A stretch of 64,000 nucleotides of DNA, taken from positions 10,847,957 to 10,911,956 of the forward strand of contig NZ_CP022161.1 in the NCBI RefSeq assembly GCF_002214185.1, given 5' to 3'. Positions within the stretch are counted from its first letter, which is position 1; the number at the start of each line of letters is the position of its first letter. Source of the stretch: Streptomyces capitiformicae. GTDB taxonomy: Bacteria; Actinomycetota; Actinomycetes; Streptomycetales; Streptomycetaceae. Of the stretch, positions 47,077 through 56,666 are shown one piece after another. A program made the translations under genes and the position numbers. Under the pieces are notes generated by a model. The model was not told the origin of the DNA. It did not search any database and saw nothing but the letters and a program-made list of their open reading frames with translations.

Positions 47077-47126
47077 GACCGCTCCCCGCCCCCGGGCTGC
47101 ACCTCCACCGGGCGCGGGGAGCGGTC
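47077..47126 (+). terminator. hairpin terminator
   Basis: Arms gaccgctccccgc and gcggggagcggtc (13 bp, exact) around a 24-nt loop, 23 bp after the stop of the 106-aa gene. Confidence 0.8.
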
Positions 47127-48429
47127 GTCGTTTGCGAGTTCAGTGAAATGCAGTGAGGCGGGAGAGAGTCATGGGCACCGGAAGCGATCGAGGTCTCTCG
47201 TCGGACGCGTCGCGGCGGAGGAGCAGTTGGCGCGCGCCCAGGCCGAGTTTCGCCAGAACGCGGAGGCATGCCGTCAGACGCCGACACTTCACCGACCAGT
47301 ACAAGCCCGAGAAGTTCCGCTGCCCCTGATTCGGTAGAAGGGACCGCGTCGGCACCCCGGACTCGAACCGCAACGGCCACATCGCGGACAACAGTCCATC
47401 ACGCCGGGCAGCGTCCGGCCCGCCGCAGCCAGCGCCAGGACCGGCTCGTTGAGCACCACAGACTCCCTGCGTTGAAGCCCTGGTGTCGGCCCCCGCAGGG
47501 GCGGGGGTTTCGTGCTGTCTGGGGTTTGCGGGAGGCGATGACGGCCGGCCGAGGGGCGGATTCGGTGCGCGGAGTGGCGCGCGAGACCGCGGGATTTGCC
47601 CGACTTCACTTCGGAGACACGGACGTCAATCTAGCAGGCTGAAAACCGCCTTGGGTATGGGAGGACAACAAAACGACGATCACCACGACACGTGTAACCA
47701 TCAAAAGGGCTTGGTCGGTAGGGAATTGGTGACCCGACTCGTTCGTAGCCATTCGCTGAGTGATCAACTGGGTTGAATATCCCTCGCGGGCAGGCAACCC
47801 ACCTGCAAGGACTACACGGCTCCGGGATCAGTGGAAGCTCTACGGGTTAAGTCCAACTGCCGGTCGGGGCTGGTGTTCAGCGTAGTAGTTGGCCTCGCGT
47901 TCGACGGGCCGAATAGCGCCGGGGCTCGTGTTCGACGGGCCGAATGACACCGATCGCAGAATGTAGACGCTGGAGGCTGATCCGGTCCACCGATTCCCCG
48001 GAGTTGGACAACACAACACTGGACTCCGCACCTGTCCCGGGCGCCGGGCCGCGGGCGAACAACACCTCGGTCTCGGGTGCCTTCCACGGGCCGTACGTGT
48101 GCGGCGGTGACATCAGGTGCTGGGTGAGGAACGGACAGCTGGTCGGGGAGTTGGCGCGGTATCGGCGGCACAGCGGGGAACGTCCCGGATCCGCCCCCCC
48201 CGGGGGACAGCCGCATGGCCGGGTCATCGGTGGCCTGGTCCACGAAGTCGATCACGAAGTCCGCAAAGCCTCCATGTCGGGGCCCCGGCTGCTGGTTGCG
48301 CCCGTGCCCACAACGTGCCCGTAAGAGCGGGCAACCACGGTCAACAGCGGTGCGATCCGACCCGCACGACCACCCGAGCACAAGCCGCCTGCGCACGTCG
48401 GAGCCATACGGCCCACCCAAGCGCCGTCG
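47127..48429. other. long gene-poor accessory stretch
   Basis: Only weak frames are present. Rightward 47143-47337 reads AAEEQLARAQAEFRQNAEAC in one part. Leftward 47606-47797 has a hydrophobic run ALLMVTRVVVIVVLLSS. Rightward 47944-48324 reads SGAFHGPYVCGGDIRCWVRN. None has a convincing start or a family I recognise. A GC hairpin (gcccccgcaggggcggggg) lies near 47490. The region is probably debris between mobile elements. Confidence 0.4.
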
Positions 48430-48474
48430 CTTCGCAAGCTGGGAGCGCGAGTTCGGTTCTCGTCACCCGCTCCA
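48430..48474 (+). tRNA. tRNA-Gly-like 3' fragment (attachment-site remnant)
   Basis: cttcgcaagctgggagc followed by gcgagttcggttctcgt (a perfect T-arm with GTTCGGT loop), cacccgc, T and CCA. The acceptor 3' strand fits Streptomyces tRNA-Gly (GCGGGTG at the 5' side). The 5' half and D-arm are absent, and the anticodon loop is altered. A hairpin follows, as behind a tRNA. Confidence 0.7.
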
Positions 48475-48482
48475 TGCGAAAC

Positions 48483-48503
48483 CCCCGGGTCAGAGACCCG
48501 GGG
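48483..48503 (+). terminator. hairpin behind the tRNA-Gly fragment
   Basis: ccccgggt and acccgggg pair over 8 bp with a 5-nt loop (cagag), flanked by short A and T runs (gaaac ... gttct). Confidence 0.65.
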
Positions 48504-48811
48504 TTCTGTACGAGGCGCTGGAGAACCGGCGGCGCGCTTCGCCACTCACCGCCTGCGGACCGCGCAGGCGACGACCGCGGCGCACGGAGGGCCCTTCGAT
48601 CTGGGCCTCTCCGTGTGCCCGCCTGCTTTCTGCGCGGCGACGCCGAGCAGTACGGATGGGACCGGCAGCCTCCGGTTCCATCGCCACATACGCCATCGCT
48701 GAGCTGGATTTCTGCCACAGCGCGGTCCTCAGGGCATCGAGAACATGCGCCTTCTGGACAGGCCGCCCTCGCGAGAGGTCTCGACGACGATCGTGCCCTG
48801 CGGCATCGGCG
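48504..48811. other. non-coding or decayed stretch after the tRNA-Gly fragment
   Basis: No frame with a start, ribosome site and credible composition was found. A leftward tail (PQGTIVVETSREGGLSRRRM, ending FSMP at 48729) could be the last residues of a lost protein. Confidence 0.35.
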
Positions 48812-49165
48812 TCACGACACGGTCAGGTAGATCTTGCGCACGGTTTCGATGGTCTTCCAGACACCGACGAAGCCCGGCTTCATGACAAAGCTGTCGCCTG
48901 CCTTGTAGACCACCGGCTCGCCACCTTCCGGCGTGAGTTCGATGACGCCGGAAAGGATGTGGCAGAACTCGAAGGTCTCGCCCTTGATCGAGCGTGTCTC
49001 GCCGGGTGTGGCTTCCCAGACGCCCGTATTGATCGTTCCCCCGCGGGCGGCGTCCTGGGCCCAGGTCTTGTAGGTCGGGTCGCCGGAAATCAGGCGCTCC
49101 GGCAGCGGGCCGGACTCGCGGGGTGCGAAGGAGGGATTGGTATCGATGGTCTTCAGGAGCGACAT
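48812..49165 (-). CDS. cupin-domain protein (117 aa)
   Basis: ATG at 49165 with GAGGAAAAG upstream. A single small beta-barrel cupin of the Cupin_3 type: GGTINTGVWEATPGETRSIK, EFCHILSGVIELTPEGGEP and AGDSFVMKPGFVGVWKTIET. The metal-binding His of cupin motif 1 is mostly replaced, as in ureidoglycine-aminohydrolase-like or ethanolamine-utilisation-like cupins. Function unknown. It stands alone between decayed genes but looks intact. Confidence 0.85.
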   Translation of the reverse strand: MSLLKTIDTNPSFAPRESGPLPERLISGDPTYKTWAQDAARGGTINTGVWEATPGETRSIKGETFEFCHILSGVIELTPEGGEPVVYKAGDSFVMKPGFVGVWKTIETVRKIYLTVS

Positions 49166-49254
49166 GCTTTTCCTCTACTGGTTCTGGGAACGACGCACAT
49201 CGGGAGCGGACATACCAAGCGTCAGCGGGCCGAGTGCGACCGGGCTCATCACGC

Positions 49255-49700
49255 ATCTCGGGCCAGGGCCTGACGGCTGCCCGCCATGGTCTCGGCGCGC
49301 AGCAGGTCGGCGAGCCTCCAGGCGGGCAACGGGCCCTTCTCCTGAGCGAGTTGGCCCACGCACTAGCCGGCGGCGGGGGCCTCCTCGACCATGTTGCGTG
49401 CAGGCGGCGCACAGGTGGGTGTGGACTCCGACACGAAGTGCCGGATGATCGGCTCGAAGGCGTGAGGGGAGGCTGTCCGGCCTCCGCCGCCATGGTGGTG
49501 GTGACGGCGCGCCGATCACCGGAGGCGACCTGATGGGCGACTTCGGCAATCACCGGATTGACCTTGCCCGGGCATGATGCTCGAACGGGCCTGCACCGGC
49601 GGCGTGGATCGTGCGACTGTTGCGGTCCATCGAGTATCTCCGACGCCCCGCGCGGAACCCACGCGCGATCTGTCCGCTGCGGGCACGATAATCGGACATT
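49255..49700 (-). pseudogene. aspartate ammonia-lyase (fumarase/aspartase family), degraded
   Basis: Leftwards, the family signature appears in broken frames: ARSSIMPG (of GSSxMPxKxNP) near 49600 in one frame, then PVIAEVAHQVASGDRRAVTT and MAAEAGQ in a second, and finally GQLAQEKGPLPAWRLADLLR with AETMAGSRQALARDA and a stop at about 49255 in a third. Stops and frameshifts separate them. It would have deaminated aspartate to fumarate; it cannot now. The N-terminal two thirds are missing. Confidence 0.75.
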
Positions 49701-49719
49701 GTGTCAAGCCCCTGGGGCT

Positions 49720-50193
49720 GAGGCGGCATTCACGAGCCCTTCGGCCCTAGGGCGTGTTGCGAAAGTCCCGTCGTCCGCCCGGAGGGCGGGCCGAGCGGCG
49801 TCATGGGGGTCCCCCCGCTCGAGCGAAGGCGCGCCGCCGTCGGCCGTGCGCAGCGCGAACGCCTGCGGCGGACCCGGCTTCACCGTGCGGACCAACTGGG
49901 TTCCCTTGCCGTGCAACACCCGCAACGCCGCCTTGAACCCGTTGCCCGGTTCGGCCTCCAACCGCAGCGAGAACTCCTCGCTCGACCACGAACGGGTGAG
50001 AACCTTGGTGTAGCTGTGGCGAACACGGCCCTCTGGTCAGGCTCCATCGGTGCCATGCCGTTCCCTGTTGAGGCTTTCGGTCGACCGGGTCACAGACCGT
50101 GCCGATATTCCGAGCGCTTTGCCGACCAAAGTGACTACGTATCTGTGAATTGCCCCCTCGGCACCCCGACAGCTTCATTCACCGAATGTGTTG
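49720..50193. other. unassigned stretch, possible leftward protein fragment
   Basis: Leftward frame near 50015-49800 reads SYTKVLTRSWSSEEFSLRLE, then AEPGNGFKAALRVLHGKGTQ and LVRTVKPGPPQAFALRTADG, which is protein-like but has no start or family. The block gggcgtgttgcgaaagtccc at 49747-49766 looks like an insertion-sequence end, unproven. Confidence 0.4.
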
Positions 50194-50382
50194 TCAATGG
50201 ATGCCGCCGATGAGCTGTCCGAGCTCGATGTCACGCAGCACGGTGAAGACGATCACGCACTCCTCGTCTGCGGCCTTCTCCCATATGGGATTCGGTTCAT
50301 CACCATAGTTGTACAGCACGCCACATCGGGCTGGGAGCTCGGTACCGAGCCTTTTCCAACCTCGGTGCTCCTCGTAGTCGGG
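50194..50382 (-). other. in-frame open stretch beyond the peptide stop (62 codons)
   Basis: Directly after the amber stop of the 48-aa peptide gene the same frame stays open to a TGA at 50194: PDYEEHRGWKRLGTELPARC, then a segment with YGDEPNPIWEKAADEECVIV and DIELGQLIGGIH. The EPNP motif (DNA gaaccgaatcc) repeats the end of the peptide upstream. Either an ancestral longer product interrupted by TAG, a readthrough extension, or the tail of an unrelated gene. Confidence 0.45.
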
Positions 50383-50529
50383 CTAACGCGGATTCGGTTC
50401 GATGTGGTACTTGTGGTCGGGCTTTAGCGGATGCGGTAGGGCCTTGTAGTCAGCCCCACCGGCAACTTCGTTGAGCTGCTCGTCGGGAATTTCCTGGACC
50501 TTGGAGTTCTTCTCGTCGGGAGTACCCAT
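50383..50529 (-). CDS. double-glycine-leader peptide, putative RiPP/bacteriocin-like precursor (48 aa)
   Basis: ATG at 50529 with GGAAGG six bases upstream. The first 25 residues end in DEQLNEVAGG, the classic Gly-Gly leader cut by peptidase-containing ABC transporters or C39 proteases; the remaining 23 (ADYKALPHPLKPDHKYHIEP, then NPR) are rich in Pro, His, Lys and Tyr and lack Cys and Ser/Thr. So the core is not a typical lanthipeptide. No modifying enzyme or exporter is adjacent in this block. A second gene with the same leader logic lies at 51004-51189. Confidence 0.7.
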   Translation of the reverse strand: MGTPDEKNSKVQEIPDEQLNEVAGGADYKALPHPLKPDHKYHIEPNPR

Positions 50530-50584
50530 GATCGCCTTCCGTTCCTGCCTGTCACGAACAGTCTTGACGTCGGGAACGTTAGAT

Positions 50585-50985
50585 CCTCGGGAACGTCCAG
50601 GCATTGGGCTCCCGGCCCAATGCCTCGTTGTTGGGCTGGGAGCCCAATACTGGTCGGGGTGGTCGGCCAGGTTGCGGGGACGACCTCGACGGTGATGTCC
50701 AGCAGGGCGCCGTGGATGATGACTTCGTCCTTGAAACCCTGGTCCACCAGGGCTTTCTCAAGACGGTTGCCGCACCGCTCGGCCGCCTGGTCGAGGAGGG
50801 CGGTGCCGGCGGTGTTGTCGTGGGCGGAGGCGGCCAGGACAACGACGCCGATGACCAGTCCCAGCACATCGACGGCCAGCCCGCGCTTGCGCCCGGTCTT
50901 GCCTTCGGCCCTTGCCCCGAATCACGGCATGCACATGATGAACGGTCGCCCGAACGAGGTTCAATACCATGATCGAGCGATCAGG
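50585..50985 (-). pseudogene. IS5-like transposase remnant
   Basis: Leftward code around 50920-50690 reads AEGKTGRKRGLAVDVLGLVI, AASAHDNTAGTALLDQAAER and ALVDQGFKDEVIIHGALLDI, the central region of an IS5-family transposase, with VHAVIRGKG in a shifted frame before it. Both ends are lost. It separates the two double-glycine peptide genes. Confidence 0.75.
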
Positions 50986-51003
50986 AAACGAGGAAGATCG
51001 GAC

Positions 51004-51189
51004 TTAACGCCCTCTCAGCTTGGGGGCAACCCATTCACCGCGGGGTGCGCCGTGTGCTGAAGATGCGGCTGACGGCGCTGTGTCCTGATCAACACGCGCC
51101 ATGGAGGTGGCGTCGGTGTCGAGGCTGGCGCCACCGGCGATAGCCTCCAGTTCGTTATCAGTCAGCACCCTGACATGATTAGGCAACAT
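51004..51189 (-). CDS. double-glycine-leader peptide, putative RiPP/bacteriocin-like precursor (61 aa)
   Basis: ATG at 51189 with GGAGCAG just upstream. The leader is short: MLPNHVRVLTDNELEAIAGG, matching the LxxxELxxIxGG cleavage motif. The core of 41 residues (ASLDTDATSMARVDQDTAPS, then AASSAHGAPRGEWVAPKLRG and R) is Ser/Thr/Ala-rich with no Cys. Ser/Thr without Cys would suit dehydration or backbone modification better than lanthionine formation, but no maturation gene is present nearby. On the same strand as the 48-aa peptide gene, 475 bp upstream of its start. Confidence 0.72.
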   Translation of the reverse strand: MLPNHVRVLTDNELEAIAGGASLDTDATSMARVDQDTAPSAASSAHGAPRGEWVAPKLRGR

Positions 51190-51685
51190 CGGCTGCTCCG
51201 TTCACGCTCAAACACTTGTCCGCTGGACGTATCCATTGGGATGAACCCAGTCACGCTGCGAGATGGATTGGGGTAACCGGCCAGCGCCCGGTTTGGAATT
51301 ACGCGGCCCCTGACACGTTCGGCCTGTACCGGATGTGCGGGGATGATTAGGGGTGGCTGCATCGTCGAGCATGGTTCGCTCACCCGTCAAGCAAAGCTCG
51401 ACCAAAGCTATGTGTTTTAAAGTATGCTAAATCTTCACATACTTGATGCTATGTCATGCGCTGTTCGCCTGCCGACGCATGTTGCGCAGCCATTCATCAA
51501 CGGCATGCCGAGATCAAGACCGTGTCCGGTGGCGACCGCGTCGATCAGAGCGGTGACCACAGGCGTTCGTGTACGGCCGCCCGAACCCCGCCGATCGGCG
51601 GGGTGGTGGCGGGGCGACCGGCGGGGCAACTCCCGTAGCCCCGCCGGATGGCTGACCGCTCCCACATCCCGGCAATGTTGTCCCG
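51190..51685. other. upstream region of the peptide gene and IS debris
   Basis: An AT-rich patch (tatgtgttttaaagtatgctaaatcttcacatac, unusual here; parts only) at about 51408-51442 contrasts with the GC background and could hold the promoter for the leftward peptide gene. The rest includes a GC hairpin around 51590 (cgccgatcggcgg) and no supported gene. Confidence 0.4.
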
Positions 51686-51759
51686 GTGACCGAGAGCGAA
51701 AGCGCCGAGAAGACGCCTTCGCGACACTTACCCACACCCGAGTCCGCCACGGTGACGGA

Positions 51760-51943
51760 AGCCGCCGCGCCGATGGCGCGATTGATCGGGGTGGCCGACG
51801 CCACCTACGGCACCAACGTGCACCTGCGTACCGCACTGTCCGAGCGCGGTGTTTACGTCCTGGCCGTCCGATCGGATGCGAGCGCCCACCCTTTCGAGGC
51901 AAAGCCCGTGGAACCGGCCCGCAACGATGCCATCGACTGCTGA
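51760..51943 (+). pseudogene. IS701-like transposase fragment
   Basis: GVADATYGTNVHLRTALSER and VLAVRSDASAHPFEAKPVE correspond to the second catalytic Asp region of IS701-type transposases (usually VADAGYG ... RGxxYVLxVK). One residue deletion (GVYVLAV in place of GVDYVLAV) and loss of the rest mark it as decayed. Confidence 0.65.
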
Positions 51944-52249
51944 CCCCAACCGTTCCTTTGGACTGAGCAGAAGCGAGTCCACTCAGCCGCACGCCCCGAA
52001 CGGTCTTGGGCGTACTGGTCCCCGGCGTACTCGACCCCGGGGCGGCGACACGGATCGTGTCCGTGGTCCGGGCCCGACGGAGCCAACATCGAGCAGCAAC
52101 CGTACGCGTCACTGACGCGGCAGCAGTGGCAGATCATCGCCGTCTGACGATCCCGACCGGCGACGCCCGTCGTCGGTCGGCTTTCGTCGAGCCCCATCGC
52201 GGCGCCACAAAGAAGGGAATGGGGGCCGGTTCTGCGAACCTCGCGGTTG

Positions 52250-53330
52250 TCCGGGCCGCTTCCTCACCCCCGATGGTCCGGATGCTTTGACAGGGACATC
52301 GTGCCGCCGCCGGCCTCGCCGGTCTCGATTGTGCCGGCCGGCGAACCTCCCGCCGGCGTCTCGTACGAGTCCGCCCGTTACTCCCTCGGGCAGCTCCGAC
52401 CCCACGGGCCGGAGCTGCCCGAACGAACCGGCACATCTACCACACCGCTCGCGTGGCAATGGCCACTTCCCGCGTCCATCAGGCGACATGACCGTGGCCG
52501 ACAGGAATCCGCTTCGCCCACCAGGCCTCGTATCGGCGTGGATTCGACAACCTCGGCTCCTCCGTTCCCAGCCTGCTCCAAAGGATGTCGGGTATCGGGA
52601 GAAGTGGCGGCTGGACGCCCTGGATGACCTGGCCGGGATGACAACTGGTGCCGCCAGTCGTGGTGACCGGTGCCGGCTACGGCCAGAATTCCGACTTCCG
52701 CACCGACCTGGCCGAGCGGGGACACGCGTACGTAATCGGCATCCGCGGCGATATCACGTCCAGCCGCACGAGGCGCACCCGCCGCACCCGCCTGGTCCGG
52801 CACCGGCCGCCCGCCGGTGCCCCGTTACCGGCAGCCGCCTGGTGCCGGTGGCGGACCTGGCAGCGGCCGCCGGACGGGAAGGCCTTCAGGGAGGTGACCT
52901 GGCGGGAAAGCTCCCGGGCCCCGATGACCTCGCGCTTCCTCGCGATGCGGTCCGGCCGGCCGGCCGGGGCGCGCCCGCGTCGGCTGGCACAGGCAGCCGC
53001 GGTGGCCGAGCGCGGCCGGTGGGACGGCGTCCTGCCCCGGGTGCGACTGCCTGCCGAAGGCCCGACGGCCAGGACGGACCGATCCGCTTCTGGCTGTCCG
53101 ACCTGCCCGGCGAGGCCCCGATCCCGGAGCTGGTCCGGCTGGCAAAGATCCGTGGCGCATCGAGCACCACTACGGCGAACTCAAGCACGGCCCGGGCCTG
53201 GGCCCTTCGAAGGCCGCTCCTTCAACGGCTGGCACCACGCCAGATCCTCGACGTCCTCCAGGAGCTGCTGACCTACTACTTCCGACGCCTGCGTATCGGC
53301 TCCCACCCATTGGCTGGGCTGGTGGCGCCC
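52250..53330 (+). pseudogene. IS701-family transposase, near full length but frameshifted
   Basis: Segments in order but in alternating frames: VGYREKWRLDALDDLAGM (about 52590), PPVVVTGAGYGQNSDFRTDL (52650; Asp of DAGYG changed to Gly), KAFREVTWRESSRAPMTSRF (52890), RFWLSDLPGEAPIPELVRLA (53090), then HHYGELKHGPGL-like and FEGRSFNGWHHA (53210). At least three frameshifts and a missing catalytic Asp make it inactive. It runs up to the GntR gene. Confidence 0.8.
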
Positions 53331-53335
53331 GCCCG

Positions 53336-54058
53336 TCACTTTCGCGCTGTCGTCCCGACGGGGAGGGGTTCGCCCGAACGCAGGTGTTCCCTCAGCCACA
53401 GCTCGGTGTTGCTCACGTGGAGCAGTGCGGCGGCCTGGCTGAGGGCGGCGTCACGGGTGGACAGGGCGTTGAAGATCGCCTCGTGCTCGGCGAGGGTGCG
53501 GCCCCCGGCCTTGTCGTCGACCAGACCGCGCCAGATGCGGGCGCGCAGGGTGCGGCCGGAGATCCCTTCCAGGAGGGTGAGGAGGGTCTCGTTGCCCGTG
53601 GCCGAGACGACGGCGCGGTGGAAGGCGGCGTCGTGGGCGTTGAGTTGTTCCACGTCGTCGCGGGCGTCGCGCATGGCATCCAAGTGCCGCTTCACTTCGG
53701 CCAGTTGGGTGTCGGAGATCCGGGTGGCGGCAAGGGCCGTGGCCATCGGTTCGAGGAGCCGCCGTACCTCCATGAGGTCCTGCAGGGCGACCGAGTCGCC
53801 CTGCAGCAGCTCCACCGCGCCGCCGAGACCTTCCAGGAGCAGGCTCGGCTGCAGGCTGGTGACATAGGTGCCGTCGCCTCGTCGGACCTCCAGAACCCGC
53901 GCGACGGCCAGTGCCTTGACCGCTTCCCGGGCGAGGTTGCGGGACAGTCCCAGCTGGGCGGCCAGGTCCGGCTCCGGCGGTAGCTTCGAGCCCGGAGGCA
54001 GCGCACCGGTCCGGATCAGCTCACGAATCTGCTCGATGGCCTTGTCCGTCAGAGACAT
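53336..54058 (-). CDS. GntR/FadR-family transcriptional regulator (240 aa)
   Basis: ATG at 54058. N-terminal winged helix with LPPEPDLAAQLGLSRNLARE and AVKALAVARVLEVRRGDGTY; C-terminal FCD effector domain with metal-type His/Asp positions in NAHDAAFHRAVVSATGN and LAEHEAIFNAL. FadR-type regulators with FCD domains bind sugar acids or other small carboxylates and usually repress a nearby catabolic operon. It overlaps the end of the upstream aldo/keto reductase gene by 10 bp, so they are co-transcribed. A link to the ketodeoxygluconate operon at 12.4-15.9 kb is plausible but the contigs are separated. Confidence 0.9.
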   Translation of the reverse strand: MSLTDKAIEQIRELIRTGALPPGSKLPPEPDLAAQLGLSRNLAREAVKALAVARVLEVRRGDGTYVTSLQPSLLLEGLGGAVELLQGDSVALQDLMEVRRLLEPMATALAATRISDTQLAEVKRHLDAMRDARDDVEQLNAHDAAFHRAVVSATGNETLLTLLEGISGRTLRARIWRGLVDDKAGGRTLAEHEAIFNALSTRDAALSQAAALLHVSNTELWLREHLRSGEPLPVGTTARK

Positions 54059-54289
54059 CGCGCATCCCTCCCCCCACCGTGCCCCGCGGGCACGTCCGAT
54101 CTGATGAGTCCCCGGGCGCGAAGATCGTCCCAGAGACCGTCGGGGACATGCTGATCATGGAGTTCCACGTTCCGTTCGACCTGCTCCGCAGTCCGCATAC
54201 CGAGGGTAACGTTGATGATACTGGGGTGGGTGTGCGGGAAGGCGATCGCTGCGGCGGGCAGGGTGGTGCCGTGCGCCTCGCAGATCTGG
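54049..54289 (-). CDS. aldo/keto reductase, C-terminal 80 residues
   Basis: Leftward frame [40 protein letters not shown] and [20 protein letters not shown], ending [13 protein letters not shown] and a stop inside the GntR start region. This is the C-terminus of the aldo/keto reductase group that includes L-fucose/galactose dehydrogenase-like enzymes. The catalytic part is missing because PKS code starts at about 54290. Confidence 0.8.
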
Positions 54290-56348
54290 GCAAGCCATCC
54301 AAACCCTGGAACAGTCCGAGGGCGTCACCGTCTTCATCGAAGTCGGCCCCGACGCCGTCCTCAGCACCCTCGCCAATGAGGCCCTGGGCGACGGCGGCAC
54401 GGCGGTGGCCACGTTGCGCAGGGACCGCGACGAGGTCCGCAGCCTGTTCTCCGCCCTCGCCACGGTCGACGTCCGCGGACACGCCGTCGACTGGTCCCGG
54501 GTGCACGGCGGGCGAGTTCCGTCGCGGGTTGCGCTGCCGACGTACGCCTTCCAGCGAAGCCACCACTGGATCGGCGGGCAGCCCTCCGACCACGCCCCGG
54601 CGGAGGTGACCCCGCACACGCCCGTCGCCGAGGCGGTGCCGCGCGGCGAACTCGGGACGCGGCCGGCCGGGCTGCCGGAGGTCGACCGGACGCGTGCCGT
54701 CACCGACCTGGTGACCGCGCACATCGCCTCGGTACTCGGGTTCGGGGAGGACCACGCCGTCGACCGGCGGCTGCCTTTCAAGGAACTCGGCTTCGACTCG
54801 CTGATGTCGGTGGAGCTGCGCGACCGCCTGGGTGCGGCCACCGGTCTGCGCCTGCCCAGCGGTCTGCTCTTCGACCACCCGACGCCCGCCGCGCTGATCT
54901 CGTACGTCGCGTCAGAGTTGCTCGGCGCGCGCAGCGACGACGGGCTGCCCGTGCCCGCCGGGTCCCGGGAGGACGAGCCCATCGCCGTCGTCGGCATGGC
55001 CTGCCGCTACCCGGGCGGTGTGACCTCGCCCGAGGACCTGTGGCGGCTGCTCGCCGAGGGACGTGACGCGATCTCCGGCTTTCCCACCGACCGTGGCTGG
55101 GACGAGGAGCTGTACGACCAGGACCCCGAGCACTCCGGCAAGAGCTCGGTGCGCGAGGGCGGGTTCCTGCACGACGCGGCGCTGTTCGACGCGGATTTCT
55201 TCGGGATCTCGCCGCGCGAGGCGCTCGCCATGGACCCGCAGCAGCGGCTGCTGCTGGAAACCGCCTGGGAGGCGGTGGAACGGACGGGCATCGACCCCAC
55301 CAGTCTGAGCGGCAGCCGTACGGGCGTCTTCGTCGGGGCGACCGCGCTCGACTACGGCCCGCGGCTGCACGAGGCGCCTCCGAGTGTGGAGGGCCATCTG
55401 CTCACCGGTAGCACCAGCAGCGTCATGTCCGGACGCATCGCCTACCAGTTGGGCCTCATCGGGCCCGCCGTCACCGTGGACACCGCCTGCTCGTCGTCGC
55501 TGGTGGCGCTGCACCTGGCTATCAGGTCGCTGCGGCAGGGCGAGTCGACCCTAGCGCTGGCCGGCGGGGTCACCGTGATGTCGACACCGGGCATGTTCGT
55601 GGAGTTCTCCCGGCAGCGCGGCCTGGCGGCGGACGGCCGCAGCAAGTCCTTCTCCGCCGACGCGGACGGCACGTCCTGGGGTGAGGGTGTGGGGCTGCTG
55701 CTGGTGGAGAAGCTGTCCGACGCGATCCGCAACGGCCACCCGGTGCTCGCCGTACTGCGCGGCTCGGCGGTCAACCAGGACGGCGCCTCCAACGGTCTGA
55801 CCGCGCCCAACGGTCTGTCTCAGCAGCGTGTGATCCGCCAGGCACTGGCCGACGCGCGCCTCACCGCGGCCGACGTGGACGCGGTCGAGGCGCACGGCAC
55901 CGGCACGCGGCTGGGAGACCCGATCGAGGCCGAGGCGATCCTGGCCACGTACGGCAGTGCCCGCGACGGCCGCGACCCGGTGTTCCTCGGTTCGCTCAAG
56001 TCGAACATCGGCCATGCCCAGGCCGCCGCCGGCGTGGGCGGCGTCATCAAGATGATCGAGGCGATGCGCCACGGAGTCCTGCCCAAGACCCTCCACGTGA
56101 GCACGCCCACGCCGCACGTCGAGTGGAGCGCGGGCGCAGTGGAGCTGCTCACCGAGGCCCGCCCCTGGCCCCGGTCGGACCGCCCGCGCCGGGCCGCTGT
56201 CTCCTCCTTCGGCATCAGCGGCACCAATGCCCATGTGATCGTCGAAGAGGGCGAGCAGGCGCCCGCGGACGTACCGAAGCGCCGGGCCGGGGACGCGGAG
56301 GGTTCCGCGCCGGTGGTGGGGGTGTCGTTGGTGCCCTGGCTGGTCTCC
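54290..56348 (+). CDS. type I PKS fragment: AT end - ACP - KS (probably loading module into module 1)
   Basis: Starts (cut) in an AT tail ([20 protein letters not shown], then [15 protein letters not shown]) and goes straight to an ACP ([10 protein letters not shown] at about 54790) with no KR, then a KS about 54970-56240 ([32 protein letters not shown]). An AT-ACP without reduction followed by KS is the usual arrangement of a loading didomain plus module 1, though a non-reducing extension module is possible. The piece ends at VSLVPWLVS with the 83-bp repeat shared with 31827-31909. Confidence 0.88.
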
Positions 56349-56666
56349 ATGCAAGACGAACCGCTGGAAGTTGCTGGCACCCGAGAGAATGTGAACCTCG
56401 GTCGAATTCGTACCCGTGTTGCTCTTCTTCACCTCTATGAGATCCGGGCGGCCGTCCCGGTCCCAGTCAGCGACCAGGCTCGCGAAGGTGGCGTCGGTCT
56501 GGTGGAGGGCCGTTCCTGTCTGGAGGATGAAACCGCTGAACGGGGTGGCGCGCACGCTCGGGTCGTCAGCGGAGCCGCGGTCGGCGGCGGTCGCGGAGCT
56601 GGAGAAAGCGAGGATCACGCCCAGTAATGCGGGGGCGACGGTGCCAATGGCTCTGGTGATGCGCAT
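56349..56666 (-). CDS. secreted protein with FG-GAP/VCBS-like start (C-terminus missing)
   Basis: ATG at 56666 with GGGAGA upstream. Signal peptide [20 protein letters not shown] followed by [11 protein letters not shown], then a beta-propeller-like repeat ([20 protein letters not shown]) with the Asp-rich calcium-binding DxDxDGxxD pattern of FG-GAP repeats. About 106 residues remain; the rest is replaced by antisense PKS code at 56348. Confidence 0.8.

Noticed and set aside
47340..47385. tRNA-like T-loop (ggactcgaacc, read leftwards)
   Set aside because: The flanking bases do not form a five-pair T-stem and no acceptor or anticodon arm is found.
48729..49553. 274-codon leftward frame across the cupin and aspartase region
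   Set aside because: It mixes a fragment of the aspartase pseudogene with out-of-frame cupin code; the cupin in the other frame has a proper start and ribosome site.
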